Shown: positions 1-6,239 of the stretch, piece after piece
How positions within the stretch are numbered: the first letter of the stretch is position 1
How the letters are laid out: each line of letters opens with the position of its first letter
Source: JAHISC01 sp964645815
GTDB taxonomy: Bacteria > Patescibacteriota > Patescibacteriia > UBA9934
Direction of reading: 5' to 3'
Length of the DNA stretch: 11,989 nt
NCBI GenBank assembly: GCA_964645815.1
Contig: CAZYCR010000024.1
Location: 1-11,989, forward strand
Translations under genes and position numbers: made by a program
The notes under the pieces: generated by a model
Seen by the model: the letters and a program-made list of their open reading frames with translations, nothing else
Database searches by the model: none
Told to the model about the DNA's origin: nothing

Positions 1-1
1 T

Positions 2-1273
2 GCCAGAGCTTTTGCTTTCGGCGGACATGTCAATCAAGCGATACATTTGCCGGAAATCGAACCAAGAAGCAATTTGGATTTTGTCGGCTATGTGGATAAG
101 TCGAAAACAACAACGATTAATCATTTTTACGAGAAGTTGCTTTTAGTGAAAGACAGAATGAAGACACAGACCGGACGCAATTTAGCTGCCGAACGTCACG
201 ATTTTATGAAGATTTTTTTAGAGCAATTTCACCGGGAATGGCAGGGTAGGACAAACGATACACGCAACATTGCAAAATTAGTCCGTGATAGAATTCCGGA
301 GAAGATAAGAAGTAATGGAGAAGAACCCGTGATTCACGTTGCCGGTCAAGAAGAATACAGGAGTGCTTTGAAGGATAAACTCATGGAAGAAGTAACTGAA
401 TTTAAAAAAGATGAAACTTTAGAAGAATTGGCAGATGTTTGCGAAGTGATTGATGCGATTTGTGCTGAATTTTGTTTTGACTTTCAGAGTGTAAAAGAAC
501 AACAAAAAAAGAAGTTCGACGAGCGCGGCGGCTTTGAAGAAAAGATTATTTTGGAAGGCGTGAAGCAGGGTGTGAACGAACTGAGAAGCGATGGCTCTCT
601 TGTGGTGGAGGATCACGAGGGGCGGTTGGTTGATACTTATCCAAAAGAGGCGTATAAACAATTGACTATTGCTGCCTACGATCAACTGGCTGACATCTGG
701 ATCGAGAAATTCAGTCAGCATTTTTCCAGCAGAGTTCAGTACTTGGCTGATAAGTTTTTAGAGCTAGTGCCAGGTAAAGAAATTTTAGATTTAGGCTGCG
801 GATCAGGTGATGGAGCCAAATATTTTCAAGATAGAGGTTTTTATGTGGTGGCGGCTGATATTTCTAAGAGTTTGCTTGATGAATGTGCAAAAAAAGGATT
901 GCGTACTTGGAAAATGGATATGGAAACAGATTATTTAGGTTTGCAGAAATATGATGGTATTTGGGCACATGCTAGCCTGCTGCATATGCCAAAAGAAAAT
1001 ATTGCTCCAGTCATAAAAAAAATCGCCGATGCTCTGAAGCCGGGTGGTATTTTATTTTTATCGCTTAAAGAAGGGGAAGGTGAGGGTTATGAAGAAAGAG
1101 AGCGTTTTCCAGGCACACGGCGTTGGTTCTCTTATTACTCTCGTGACGAAATTACCGAGTTAATTGAGCCGTATTTTGGAATCATCGATCAATCATCGAC
1201 CTTGGTAAAAAATTCTCATGGCAGTAATACTTACAATTTTTTTGAACTTATTTTAAAAAGTAAAAAAATGTAA
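2..1273 (+). CDS. HD-domain hydrolase / MazG-like NTP pyrophosphatase / SAM methyltransferase fusion (5' partial)
   Basis: The frame is open to the left edge, so the gene starts outside the window; a TTG at 47 is in frame but lies inside a conserved stretch and is unlikely to be the start. Three units are visible over 423 residues. (1) nt 2 to about 250 resembles the C-terminal part of YedJ/YpgQ-like HD phosphohydrolases (ARAFAFGG, then INHFYEKLL and AAERHDFMKIFLEQF); the catalytic HD motif itself would lie upstream. (2) nt about 265-590 matches small all-alpha house-cleaning NTP pyrophosphatases (COG4997, MazG-like): KLVRDRIPEKI, then EEVTEF and EELADVCEVIDA, which supply the usual acidic Mg2+ ligands, ending in DERGGFEEKIIL. 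(3) nt about 650-1273 is a class I SAM methyltransferase with ILDLGCGSGDG, acidic VVAADIS and LKPGGILFLSLK. The substrate is unknown. A role in nucleotide-pool cleaning or repair is inferred from units 1 and 2. The next gene starts 2 nt after the stop. Confidence 0.8.
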   Translation, partial: ARAFAFGGHVNQAIHLPEIEPRSNLDFVGYVDKSKTTTINHFYEKLLLVKDRMKTQTGRNLAAERHDFMKIFLEQFHREWQGRTNDTRNIAKLVRDRIPEKIRSNGEEPVIHVAGQEEYRSALKDKLMEEVTEFKKDETLEELADVCEVIDAICAEFCFDFQSVKEQQKKKFDERGGFEEKIILEGVKQGVNELRSDGSLVVEDHEGRLVDTYPKEAYKQLTIAAYDQLADIWIEKFSQHFSSRVQYLADKFLELVPGKEILDLGCGSGDGAKYFQDRGFYVVAADISKSLLDECAKKGLRTWKMDMETDYLGLQKYDGIWAHASLLHMPKENIAPVIKKIADALKPGGILFLSLKEGEGEGYEERERFPGTRRWFSYYSRDEITELIEPYFGIIDQSSTLVKNSHGSNTYNFFELILKSKKM

Positions 1274-1275
1274 TT

Positions 1276-1533
1276 ATGGATATATTTGCTCCTGAGAATA
1301 GGGAAAGTATCGAAAAATATCGAGAGTCACGGGTTTATTCATCTGAAATTGAGAAACAAATACTCGATAGAATTAGTGAAGGTTTGGAAAGATTCCCTGA
1401 TATTATGTTTTGTCCCCACAAGAATTGTAGAAATACGTTAAAAATAGAATTACTGAGTGATTTTATCAGAGTCTATTGCAATACTTGCGGTTGGGAAAAG
1501 ATTATTTCCAGAAATTCTAGGTTTCAAGGTTAA
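1276..1533 (+). CDS. Small zinc-ribbon protein, function unknown
   Basis: This 85-residue soluble protein has two cysteine pairs, C46-x4-C51 and C68-x2-C71 (CPHKNC and CNTCGW), which form a typical zinc-ribbon knuckle pair. The N-terminal 45 residues are charged and probably helical. It does not belong to a family I can name. The ATG follows the preceding stop by 2 nt with no Shine-Dalgarno sequence, so it is probably made by translational coupling to the fusion gene upstream and may act with it, for example as a nucleic-acid or partner-binding subunit (inference). A weak hairpin and T-run directly after the stop would end this transcription unit. Confidence 0.65.
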   Translation: MDIFAPENRESIEKYRESRVYSSEIEKQILDRISEGLERFPDIMFCPHKNCRNTLKIELLSDFIRVYCNTCGWEKIISRNSRFQG

Positions 1534-1536
1534 ACC

Positions 1537-1556
1537 TCGGTTCGAGACCGATTTTT
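1537..1556 (+). terminator. Weak intrinsic terminator after the zinc-ribbon gene
   Basis: A 5-bp stem TCGGT/ACCGA (1537-1541 and 1547-1551) encloses a 5-nt loop TCGAG and is followed immediately by TTTTT (1552-1556). It lies 3 nt after the stop codon and in front of a convergent gene, which is where a terminator is expected. The stem is short. Two competing pairings exist: AGGTTT/AAACCT at 1519-1524 and 1532-1537, and CCGATT/AATCGG at 1548-1553 and 1575-1580. No comparable T-run exists on the minus strand, so termination of the convergent gene is not explained by it. Confidence 0.45.
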
Positions 1557-1633
1557 ATAATCTACTCAATAACCAATCGGCTAAAGTGTATATTTTGGTA
1601 TTGCTGAAATTATCAAATTATTGCGGACCATGA

Positions 1634-2767
1634 TCAATATTTTAAAACTAACTTAGAAACGAGTTCAACATGCGGCGTGTGCGGGAACATGTCGATAGCT
1701 ATTATCTTTTCAACTTTATAATATTTTTGAAGCCCGACTAGTTCACGAGCAAAATTTTTGTAGTTGCAGGAAATATAGACAATCGTTTTTGGCTTGAAAG
1801 CAATGATGTCAGCCAAGGCTTTGTCGTGTATGCCACTGCGTGGCGGATCGAGAATTACAACGTCCGGGTTAAACTTGGTCCAGTCAAAGTCTTCAGTTTT
1901 GGCATCATAAAAATCAACTTCAACTTGATTGATCTTGGCATTAACTCGAGCATCAGCAATTGCTTCTGGCACCAGTTCAACACCAATCGTCTTTTTTGCT
2001 TTGCCGGAGAGAGCGACGGAAAAAAATCCAGAGCCACAGTAAAGATCGAGCAAAGTTTTATTACTCAAGTCGCCGGTAAATTCAGAAACTGTTTTTAAAA
2101 GTTCTTCAGCAGCGTGTGAATTTGTTTGGAAAAAGGCGTTGGGAGTAATTCGATATCTAAAACCGGCAATTTCTTCTTCAATATAACCAGGGCCGCTGAT
2201 AGTTGTCAGCTGATCGCCAAAAGAAACATCAGTAATAGTTGAATTGATTGACCAAATCAATGTTGTTGGCTCAGCTATTTGAGCTAAATCGAGTAATGCC
2301 TGCTCAGCCTGCTTTTTTTCCTCTGGATCAGCTGGCTGGCTGGTGACGATAGTAATCATCGTCTCCTCAATTTTTGAAGCACGGATTACAGCATAGCGTA
2401 AAAGACCGGTGTGAGCTTTTCGGTCAAAGAAAGTTAGATTGGCTGATTTTAACCACTGATGAATCTCAAAAAATAGTTTATCAATTTTTTCATCGGCCAA
2501 AAAACAGGTATGACCATCGATCACTCGCCACCATTTTCCTTTTTGCCGCATGCCAAATTTGCCTTCGAAATCAATAACAAAATCCATCCGGTTTCGGTAA
2601 TGCTCAGTAGTTGGTGCTGGAATAATTTCGCTGACTCTCTGATCCAACTTTTTGAGTTTCATGGAGCCGTTGATATCGCTTAGCTTCTGTTCCAGTTGTT
2701 TGGCATAAGGAATGTGCGACCAGCTGCATGATCCGCACAGTTCTTTATTTGGGCAGAGTTGTTGCAT
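1634..2767 (-). CDS. rlmD: 23S rRNA (uracil-C5)-methyltransferase, RlmD/TrmA family
   Basis: This SAM-dependent enzyme makes 5-methyluridine in RNA, most likely 23S rRNA, although a tRNA target (TrmA-like) cannot be excluded from sequence. The 377 residues carry the full family signature. The [4Fe-4S] cluster cysteines are C5, C11 and C14 (CPNKELCGSC) and C88. The NAFFQTN motif spans residues 210-216, the SAM-binding DLYCGSG 241-247 and DPPR 307-310. The nucleophilic cysteine is C334 (YISCN) and the general-base region HVE ends at E368. The protein starts directly at the cluster, so the N-terminal TRAM RNA-binding domain of RlmD (about 430 residues) is absent. The ATG at 2767 is supported by a well-formed promoter whose -10 ends 8 nt upstream. 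It is transcribed divergently from another RNA methyltransferase gene. No clear terminator is seen between 1533 and 1634. Confidence 0.9.
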   Translation of the reverse strand: MQQLCPNKELCGSCSWSHIPYAKQLEQKLSDINGSMKLKKLDQRVSEIIPAPTTEHYRNRMDFVIDFEGKFGMRQKGKWWRVIDGHTCFLADEKIDKLFFEIHQWLKSANLTFFDRKAHTGLLRYAVIRASKIEETMITIVTSQPADPEEKKQAEQALLDLAQIAEPTTLIWSINSTITDVSFGDQLTTISGPGYIEEEIAGFRYRITPNAFFQTNSHAAEELLKTVSEFTGDLSNKTLLDLYCGSGFFSVALSGKAKKTIGVELVPEAIADARVNAKINQVEVDFYDAKTEDFDWTKFNPDVVILDPPRSGIHDKALADIIAFKPKTIVYISCNYKNFARELVGLQKYYKVEKIIAIDMFPHTPHVELVSKLVLKY

Positions 2768-2772
2768 AAGGC

Positions 2773-2801
2773 TTGATCATAGACGAAAATTACTGTATGG
2801 T
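2773..2801 (+). promoter_or_regulatory. Sigma70-type promoter for the SPOUT methyltransferase gene (leaderless)
   Basis: The -35 TTGATC (2773-2778) is followed after 17 nt by the -10 TATGGT (2796-2801), which ends 8 nt before the ATG at 2810. The -35 overlaps the -10 of the divergent rlmD promoter, and the -10 overlaps the -35 of that promoter. The -10 is weaker (four of six consensus positions) than that of rlmD. Confidence 0.6.
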
Positions 2802-2804
2802 CAA
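2776..2804 (-). promoter_or_regulatory. Sigma70-type promoter for rlmD (leaderless)
   Basis: Read on the minus strand, the -35 TTGACC (2804-2799) is separated by exactly 17 nt from the -10 TATGAT (2781-2776). The -10 ends 8 nt before the ATG at 2767, so the expected transcription start falls on or within a few nt of the start codon. This predicts a leaderless mRNA. It overlaps the opposing promoter of the SPOUT gene over almost its whole length. Confidence 0.7.
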
Positions 2805-2809
2805 GCATT

Positions 2810-3250
2810 ATGATCGTCATTGCACACAATATTCGCAGTCTTCATAACGTTGGCGCGATTTTTAGAAATGCGGCTGCTTTTGGCATTGAAAAGGTTTATT
2901 TAACCGGCATTACAGCCACGCCGCCCAGAAAAGAAATCGCCAAGGTGGCTTTGGGATCAGAAGATTTGGTCGCCTGGCAAAGCGGAGAGATCAATGAAGT
3001 TATTGCCAGTTTGAAAAAAGACGGTTATCGAGTTTTTGGACTTGAGCAAGGTCGAGGCTCGGTTGAGTTGGCAGAAGTTAAAGAGAGAAAACAACTTGCA
3101 CTGGTACTTGGGAACGAAGTTGAAGGAATCGACCAAGAGATAATTGCAAAACTGGACGGCTTAATTGAAATTCCGATGGGTCAAAAGCGTTCGCTTAATG
3201 TTTCGGTGGCGAGCGGTATTGCCATGTATGAGTTAACCAAGAGATGTTAA
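2810..3250 (+). CDS. SpoU/TrmH-type SPOUT RNA 2'-O-methyltransferase
   Basis: This 146-residue protein is essentially a single SPOUT (trefoil-knot) domain that transfers methyl from SAM to a ribose 2'-OH in tRNA or rRNA. Family motif 1 is at residues 6-20 (HNIRSLHNVGAIFRN), with N7 and the conserved R19-N20. Motif 2 is LVLGNEVEGI at 99-108 and motif 3 is IPMGQKRSLNVSVASG at 121-136, which form the knot and the SAM pocket. The N-terminal substrate-binding extension found in RlmB-type enzymes is missing. The RNA target therefore cannot be named. Family members of this length are usually annotated only as RNA methyltransferase. It is divergent from rlmD. The stop at 3250 is 47 nt before the next gene, with no convincing terminator, so read-through is possible. 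Confidence 0.88.
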   Translation: MIVIAHNIRSLHNVGAIFRNAAAFGIEKVYLTGITATPPRKEIAKVALGSEDLVAWQSGEINEVIASLKKDGYRVFGLEQGRGSVELAEVKERKQLALVLGNEVEGIDQEIIAKLDGLIEIPMGQKRSLNVSVASGIAMYELTKRC

Positions 3251-3278
3251 CTCAGCGGTTCTGTCATGATCCGTTTTC

Positions 3279-3287
3279 TGTTATACT
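3279..3287 (+). promoter_or_regulatory. Extended -10 promoter before the glycosyltransferase gene
   Basis: TG-T-TATACT forms an extended -10 element whose last base lies 10 nt before the ATG at 3298. No good -35 is present at the usual distance (TTCTGT at 3259-3264), which an extended -10 can compensate for. The predicted start site is about 3294, leaving a leader of roughly 4 nt or less. Confidence 0.5.
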
Positions 3288-3297
3288 ATACAACGGT

Positions 3298-4005
3298 ATG
3301 ACACTTTCAATTGTTATTCCGACGAAAAACGAAGAGACGTGTCTTCCGTCGCTTTTACGTTCCATTAAAAAACAATCGGTCCAACCAGAAAAAATCATTG
3401 TTGCAGACGCTGACTCAGCTGACGCCACGAGAAAAATCGCTAAAGACTTTGGCGCTATTGTTGTAGCCGGTGGCCTGCCGGGCAAGGGAAGAAATATGGG
3501 GGCTGCTTTGGTTGAATCAGATCTGATTCTTTTTCTGGACGCCGACGTCGAATTACCTGACGCAGATTTTTTGAAAAGAGCAGTCAAAGAATTCGAAAAT
3601 CAAGGATTGGATGTTGCTACCGCCGACGTTATTCCAATTAAGGGTAACTGGTACGATCGATTTTCTCATGAAGTCTATAATTTCTATGTCAGACTTTGGG
3701 GGAAAGTCCATCCGCATGCACCGGGCTTCTTTATACTAATCAAACGAACTCTTCATCAAAAAATAAAAGGCTTCGATGAATCAATCATCTTTGCTGAAGA
3801 TCATGAATATGTTGGGCGGGCAGCAAAAGTTGGTAAGTTCGGCTTTCTCAACTCAGTCAAGATTCCTGTCTCAGTCCGACGGCAAAACAGAGATGGAAGA
3901 TTCAACATGGCCATGAAGTATGTTCTAGCTGAACTGCACATTCTGTTTATTGGTCCTATTAGACATCATCATTTCAACTATACCTTTGGACATCCAAAGA
4001 AATAA
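3298..4005 (+). CDS. Family 2 glycosyltransferase
   Basis: This 235-residue GT-A-fold enzyme probably transfers a sugar from a nucleotide-sugar donor in cell-surface glycan or glycolipid synthesis. It opens with SIVIPTKNEETCLPSLLRSI, continues with VADADSADAT and has the metal-binding LDADVELP (DxD-type, D81-D83). The acceptor-side GFDE (158-161) and catalytic-loop AEDHEYVGRA (166-175) are present, with R194-R195 and QNRDGRF near the end. It has no strong membrane anchor, although the C-terminal 203-222 is hydrophobic and may lie on the membrane. An in-frame ATG at 3244 overlaps the previous gene. I prefer 3298 because the family fold starts there and an extended -10 element lies just upstream, which a start at 3244 would place inside the gene. 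It is the first gene of a tight four-gene cluster. Donor and acceptor cannot be read from sequence. Confidence 0.87.
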   Translation: MTLSIVIPTKNEETCLPSLLRSIKKQSVQPEKIIVADADSADATRKIAKDFGAIVVAGGLPGKGRNMGAALVESDLILFLDADVELPDADFLKRAVKEFENQGLDVATADVIPIKGNWYDRFSHEVYNFYVRLWGKVHPHAPGFFILIKRTLHQKIKGFDESIIFAEDHEYVGRAAKVGKFGFLNSVKIPVSVRRQNRDGRFNMAMKYVLAELHILFIGPIRHHHFNYTFGHPKK

Positions 4006-4007
4006 TT

Positions 4008-4688
4008 ATGCAAGAGAAAAATATCCTTTTTGATCCGAGTGTTGTTGATCACCGAGCTGTGATTACTAAGTTAGTCTCGGAAAGTTCGCCGCGAAAGGTT
4101 TTTTTGATGTTGATAATTATTTCGAGCATTATTGCCACGCTTGGACTTCTAAACGACAGTTTGGCGATTGTTATTGGTGCAATGTTGGTGGCGCCGCTTT
4201 TGTGGCCGATTTTAGGGATTAGTCTTGGGCTTTTGGTGCGTGACTGGCACATGATCAAGCTTTCAGCTATTAGTATTTTCTTGGCCCTGGTTTTAGCTAT
4301 TGCTACAGCTATGCTGATCACTTTCTTTTATATTCCATTGGGGGCGGCTAATGAGATTTTCAACTATAATAATCTTAATTTTATGCTACCGGTTTCGGTG
4401 GCGGCGGGAGCTGCAGCAGCTTTTGCCCTTTGCTACGACAGCGTTAAAGAAACTGTGACCGGTGTGGCAATTACTGTTGCGCTACTTCCACCGGTTGTGA
4501 GTATTGGAATCGGTTTGGGTAGCACTGATTGGGAGTTAATGACCGATGCAATTAAGATTTTTTCCATTAATCTACTTGGTATCATTGGCACAGCTTTTTT
4601 TATCTTCTTGGCTCTTGGCTTCCATAAATTTCAAAAGACAACAGAGACGGCAGTTGAAAAAGAAGAGAAAATTTTAAAAAATTCGTAA
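4008..4688 (+). CDS. DUF389 (TIGR00341-type) integral membrane protein
   Basis: This 226-residue protein has about six hydrophobic segments (roughly 31-50, 52-77, 84-109, 127-145, 148-170 and 183-204). It shows the signature stretches of the DUF389 family, IVIGAMLVAPLLWPILGIS (54-72) and VTGVAITVALLPPV (150-163). Family function is not established; a transport or channel role is usually presumed. Many members carry an N-terminal soluble domain. Here only about 30 polar residues precede the first helix, so this is a short form. The C-terminus is charged and probably cytoplasmic. It begins 2 nt after the glycosyltransferase stop without a Shine-Dalgarno sequence, suggesting coupling, and lies directly before a CorA-type gene. 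That hints at an ion-homeostasis pair (inference). Confidence 0.82.
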   Translation: MQEKNILFDPSVVDHRAVITKLVSESSPRKVFLMLIIISSIIATLGLLNDSLAIVIGAMLVAPLLWPILGISLGLLVRDWHMIKLSAISIFLALVLAIATAMLITFFYIPLGAANEIFNYNNLNFMLPVSVAAGAAAAFALCYDSVKETVTGVAITVALLPPVVSIGIGLGSTDWELMTDAIKIFSINLLGIIGTAFFIFLALGFHKFQKTTETAVEKEEKILKNS

Positions 4689-4694
4689 CTTCTT

Positions 4695-4701
4695 GAGGAG
4701 G
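4695..4701 (+). promoter_or_regulatory. Shine-Dalgarno sequence of the corA-like gene
   Basis: GAGGAGG is complementary to the 16S rRNA anti-SD. The full AGGAGG core ends only 2 nt before the ATG at 4704. Pairing through the first GAGG (4695-4698) gives a normal 5-nt spacing. It is the only strong Shine-Dalgarno sequence seen in the window, and it serves the one downstream gene whose gap to the previous stop (15 nt) is too wide for simple stop-start coupling. Confidence 0.7.
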
Positions 4702-4703
4702 AT

Positions 4704-5615
4704 ATGCAACATCAGTTGATCAAAGGCAAAAATTTTACCTGGTACCATTTTAATAATTTGGGTGAAACTGATTACGAGTTTTTGCATCATCACTTTAAAT
4801 TCCATCCTTTGGATTTTGATGATTTACGCGAAGCTGCTGAACTACCAAAGGTTGATATTTACAAACACTACATATTTGCTGTTTTTGTTATTCCAACGTT
4901 TGATAAAGCGGGGAACAAAATTGGTAAAAAGAATCTCCCAGTTTTTATTGGTAAAGATTATATTGTTACAGCAACGCCGGACTCGATTGAATCAGTCGAG
5001 AGACTCTTTTCGCGGATGCAACGTAACCGTGGGTTAAAACAAGAAGCGATGGGTAAATCAACCGGCTTTTTTCTTTATAAATTGCTTGATTACGTTTTCC
5101 GCGACACCAATGTAGTTCTGCAAGAGCTGGTGCGAGAGACTCAGAATATGGAAGGATTAGTCTATGATAAGAGAACCGATGTCACCACGAAACGTCTTGG
5201 TATGCTGCGAGGTAATATTCTTTACTTCAGTCATTTAATTGACCCGCAAAGAATTCTTCTTTCGCATATTATCAATGCGCGTAAGACATTTTTAAGCGGC
5301 GACTTGGATGTTTACTTCGATGACATCAAAGATACGCTTGATGCTCAATGGATTGTCAGCAACAACCTCAAAGGCATGGTTGACGGACTCTTTAGCGTCA
5401 ACGAAGCATTTCTGACCCATAAAACAAACAAGATCATTAGAATTCTTACGATTATCTCCGTGGTTTTAATGCCGCCAACATTAATTAGCAGCTATTATGG
5501 TATGAATGTTAACGGTTTGCCGTATGCGCATGACGTCAATATCGTTTCTTTTTTCGTGATCCTTTCGTTGCTGGTTTTCTTAGGATTTATTTTCTACTTG
5601 GATAATAAACATTGA
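4704..5615 (+). CDS. corA: CorA-type divalent metal (Mg2+/Co2+) channel
   Basis: This 303-residue protein has the CorA plan: a large cytoplasmic alpha/beta N-terminal domain (HFKFHPLDFDDL, FVIPTF, VFIGKDYIVTATPD), a long helical stalk, and two C-terminal membrane helices (about 243-263 and 279-298). The family filter motif GMN is present at 266-268 (YYGMNVNG). The usual MPEL after it is replaced by LPYA, so the acidic residue of the periplasmic loop is absent; this variation is known among CorA-like proteins and may change selectivity (inference). It should work as a homopentamer in the cytoplasmic membrane, taking up Mg2+ or a related cation. It is in an operon with the DUF389 protein and the PduL homologue, and its TGA stop is 1 nt before the next ATG. 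Confidence 0.88.
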   Translation: MQHQLIKGKNFTWYHFNNLGETDYEFLHHHFKFHPLDFDDLREAAELPKVDIYKHYIFAVFVIPTFDKAGNKIGKKNLPVFIGKDYIVTATPDSIESVERLFSRMQRNRGLKQEAMGKSTGFFLYKLLDYVFRDTNVVLQELVRETQNMEGLVYDKRTDVTTKRLGMLRGNILYFSHLIDPQRILLSHIINARKTFLSGDLDVYFDDIKDTLDAQWIVSNNLKGMVDGLFSVNEAFLTHKTNKIIRILTIISVVLMPPTLISSYYGMNVNGLPYAHDVNIVSFFVILSLLVFLGFIFYLDNKH

Positions 5616-5616
5616 T

Positions 5617-6186
5617 ATGCGACCAATACCAATTGACGTTATTCCTTCGCATGTCTACTTGTCGGCCAACGATCAGGCGACCTTGTTTGGTATTGGAAGG
5701 CCGATGACAATATTTAAGGAACACAGTCAACCCGGGCAATTGGTTTATGATGAAACCGTAGAAGTTTTTGGTGGTTTAAAACGGGGCTTAAAATTAAGAT
5801 TAATGGGTCCAAATTGGCAGGAAAGCCAAGTTTATATTACTCCAACCGAAGCTGTATTTTTGGGTCTAAAATTAAGTGACGAAGCGCGAGCAGGGGATTT
5901 ATCAAATGCCGCGCCTTGTACTTTGATTGGACCGAAAGACAAGGTTATTCTCAAAAAAGGAGTGATAATTCCACAGCCACACCTTCTTTGTTCACCAAAA
6001 GAAGCTGAAGAACTCTTGGTCAGCAACGGACAAATAATTAGTTTAGAAACTGTTGCCGAAAAGCCGGGTCGGGTCAATAATGTTGTTGTCAGAGTCCATC
6101 CAACTTATAGATTGCGATTGGAAATCCATGAAGACAGGGCACGGGATCTATGGATTACATCATCTGCTCATGCTCGACTAATATAA
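5617..6186 (+). CDS. pduL: PduL-family phosphotransacylase homologue, probably degenerate
   Basis: The 189 residues align along their length with PduL phosphate propanoyl/acetyltransferases, which exchange acyl-CoA with acyl-phosphate. Matching stretches are the SHVYLS start, QPGQLVYDETVEVFGG, LRLMGP followed by SQVYIT, AGDLSNAAPCTLIGPKDKV, GVIIPQPHLLCSPKEA and the end LRLEIHEDRA. Key residues differ. The first HxH zinc pair is H12-x-Y14, the glutamate of the QVEIS motif is Y73, the arginine six residues before that glutamate is W67, and the second HxH pair is H122-x-L124. Only the first His of each pair and the C-terminal His (H171) remain. Enzyme activity is therefore doubtful; a structural, regulatory or changed-metal role is possible (inference). 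There is no acetate kinase gene or microcompartment shell gene nearby. The ATG is 1 nt after the corA stop. Confidence 0.75.
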   Translation: MRPIPIDVIPSHVYLSANDQATLFGIGRPMTIFKEHSQPGQLVYDETVEVFGGLKRGLKLRLMGPNWQESQVYITPTEAVFLGLKLSDEARAGDLSNAAPCTLIGPKDKVILKKGVIIPQPHLLCSPKEAEELLVSNGQIISLETVAEKPGRVNNVVVRVHPTYRLRLEIHEDRARDLWITSSAHARLI

Positions 6187-6202
6187 ATATCCACGCCCTC
6201 GC

Positions 6203-6215
6203 TACTTTAAAAGTA
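6203..6215. repeat. Short palindrome upstream of the surface-protein promoter
   Basis: TACTT/AAGTA with a 3-nt centre (6203-6215) lies where a -35 element would be, 10 nt before the -10 TATACT. It could be an operator or a weak hairpin ending the previous unit; the following T-run (ACTTTCGTTTT) is interrupted. Evidence for either is thin. Confidence 0.25.
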
Positions 6216-6225
6216 ACTTTCGTTT

Positions 6226-6231
6226 TATACT
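6226..6231 (+). promoter_or_regulatory. -10 element before the surface-protein gene
   Basis: TATACT ends 8 nt before the ATG at 6240, the same spacing as at 2776 and 2801. The predicted transcript would start within about 2 nt of the start codon. No good -35 is present at 16-18 nt. Confidence 0.45.
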
Positions 6232-6239
6232 TTAGCTAT

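Larger units (their letters stand above)
2771..2806. repeat. Inverted repeat forming the divergent promoter core
   Basis: GCTTGATCATA (2771-2781) and TATGGTCAAGC (2796-2806) are inverted copies matching at 10 of 11 positions, separated by 14 nt. Each arm holds the -35 of one promoter and the -10 of the other. The symmetry may simply be how two promoters share the same DNA, or it may double as an operator. The sequence alone does not decide. Confidence 0.7.

Noticed and set aside
47..49. TTG as the start of the first gene
   Set aside because: The frame stays open to the window edge and the 15 upstream residues (ARAFAFGG...) fit the HD family, so the real start lies outside the window.
1531..1556. 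A tRNA T-arm-like sequence (GGTTCGAGACC) suggesting a tRNA gene or an attachment site
   Set aside because: No acceptor, D or anticodon arms can be placed upstream, where the zinc-ribbon gene is coding, and no CCA end or repeat copy is seen. A small terminator explains it better.
3244..3297. Upstream in-frame ATG for the glycosyltransferase
   Set aside because: It overlaps the previous gene, adds 18 residues that do not fit the family and would start before the extended -10 element.
6150..6239. Upstream in-frame ATG for the surface protein
   Set aside because: It lies inside the pduL gene and would bury the signal peptide 30 residues into the protein.
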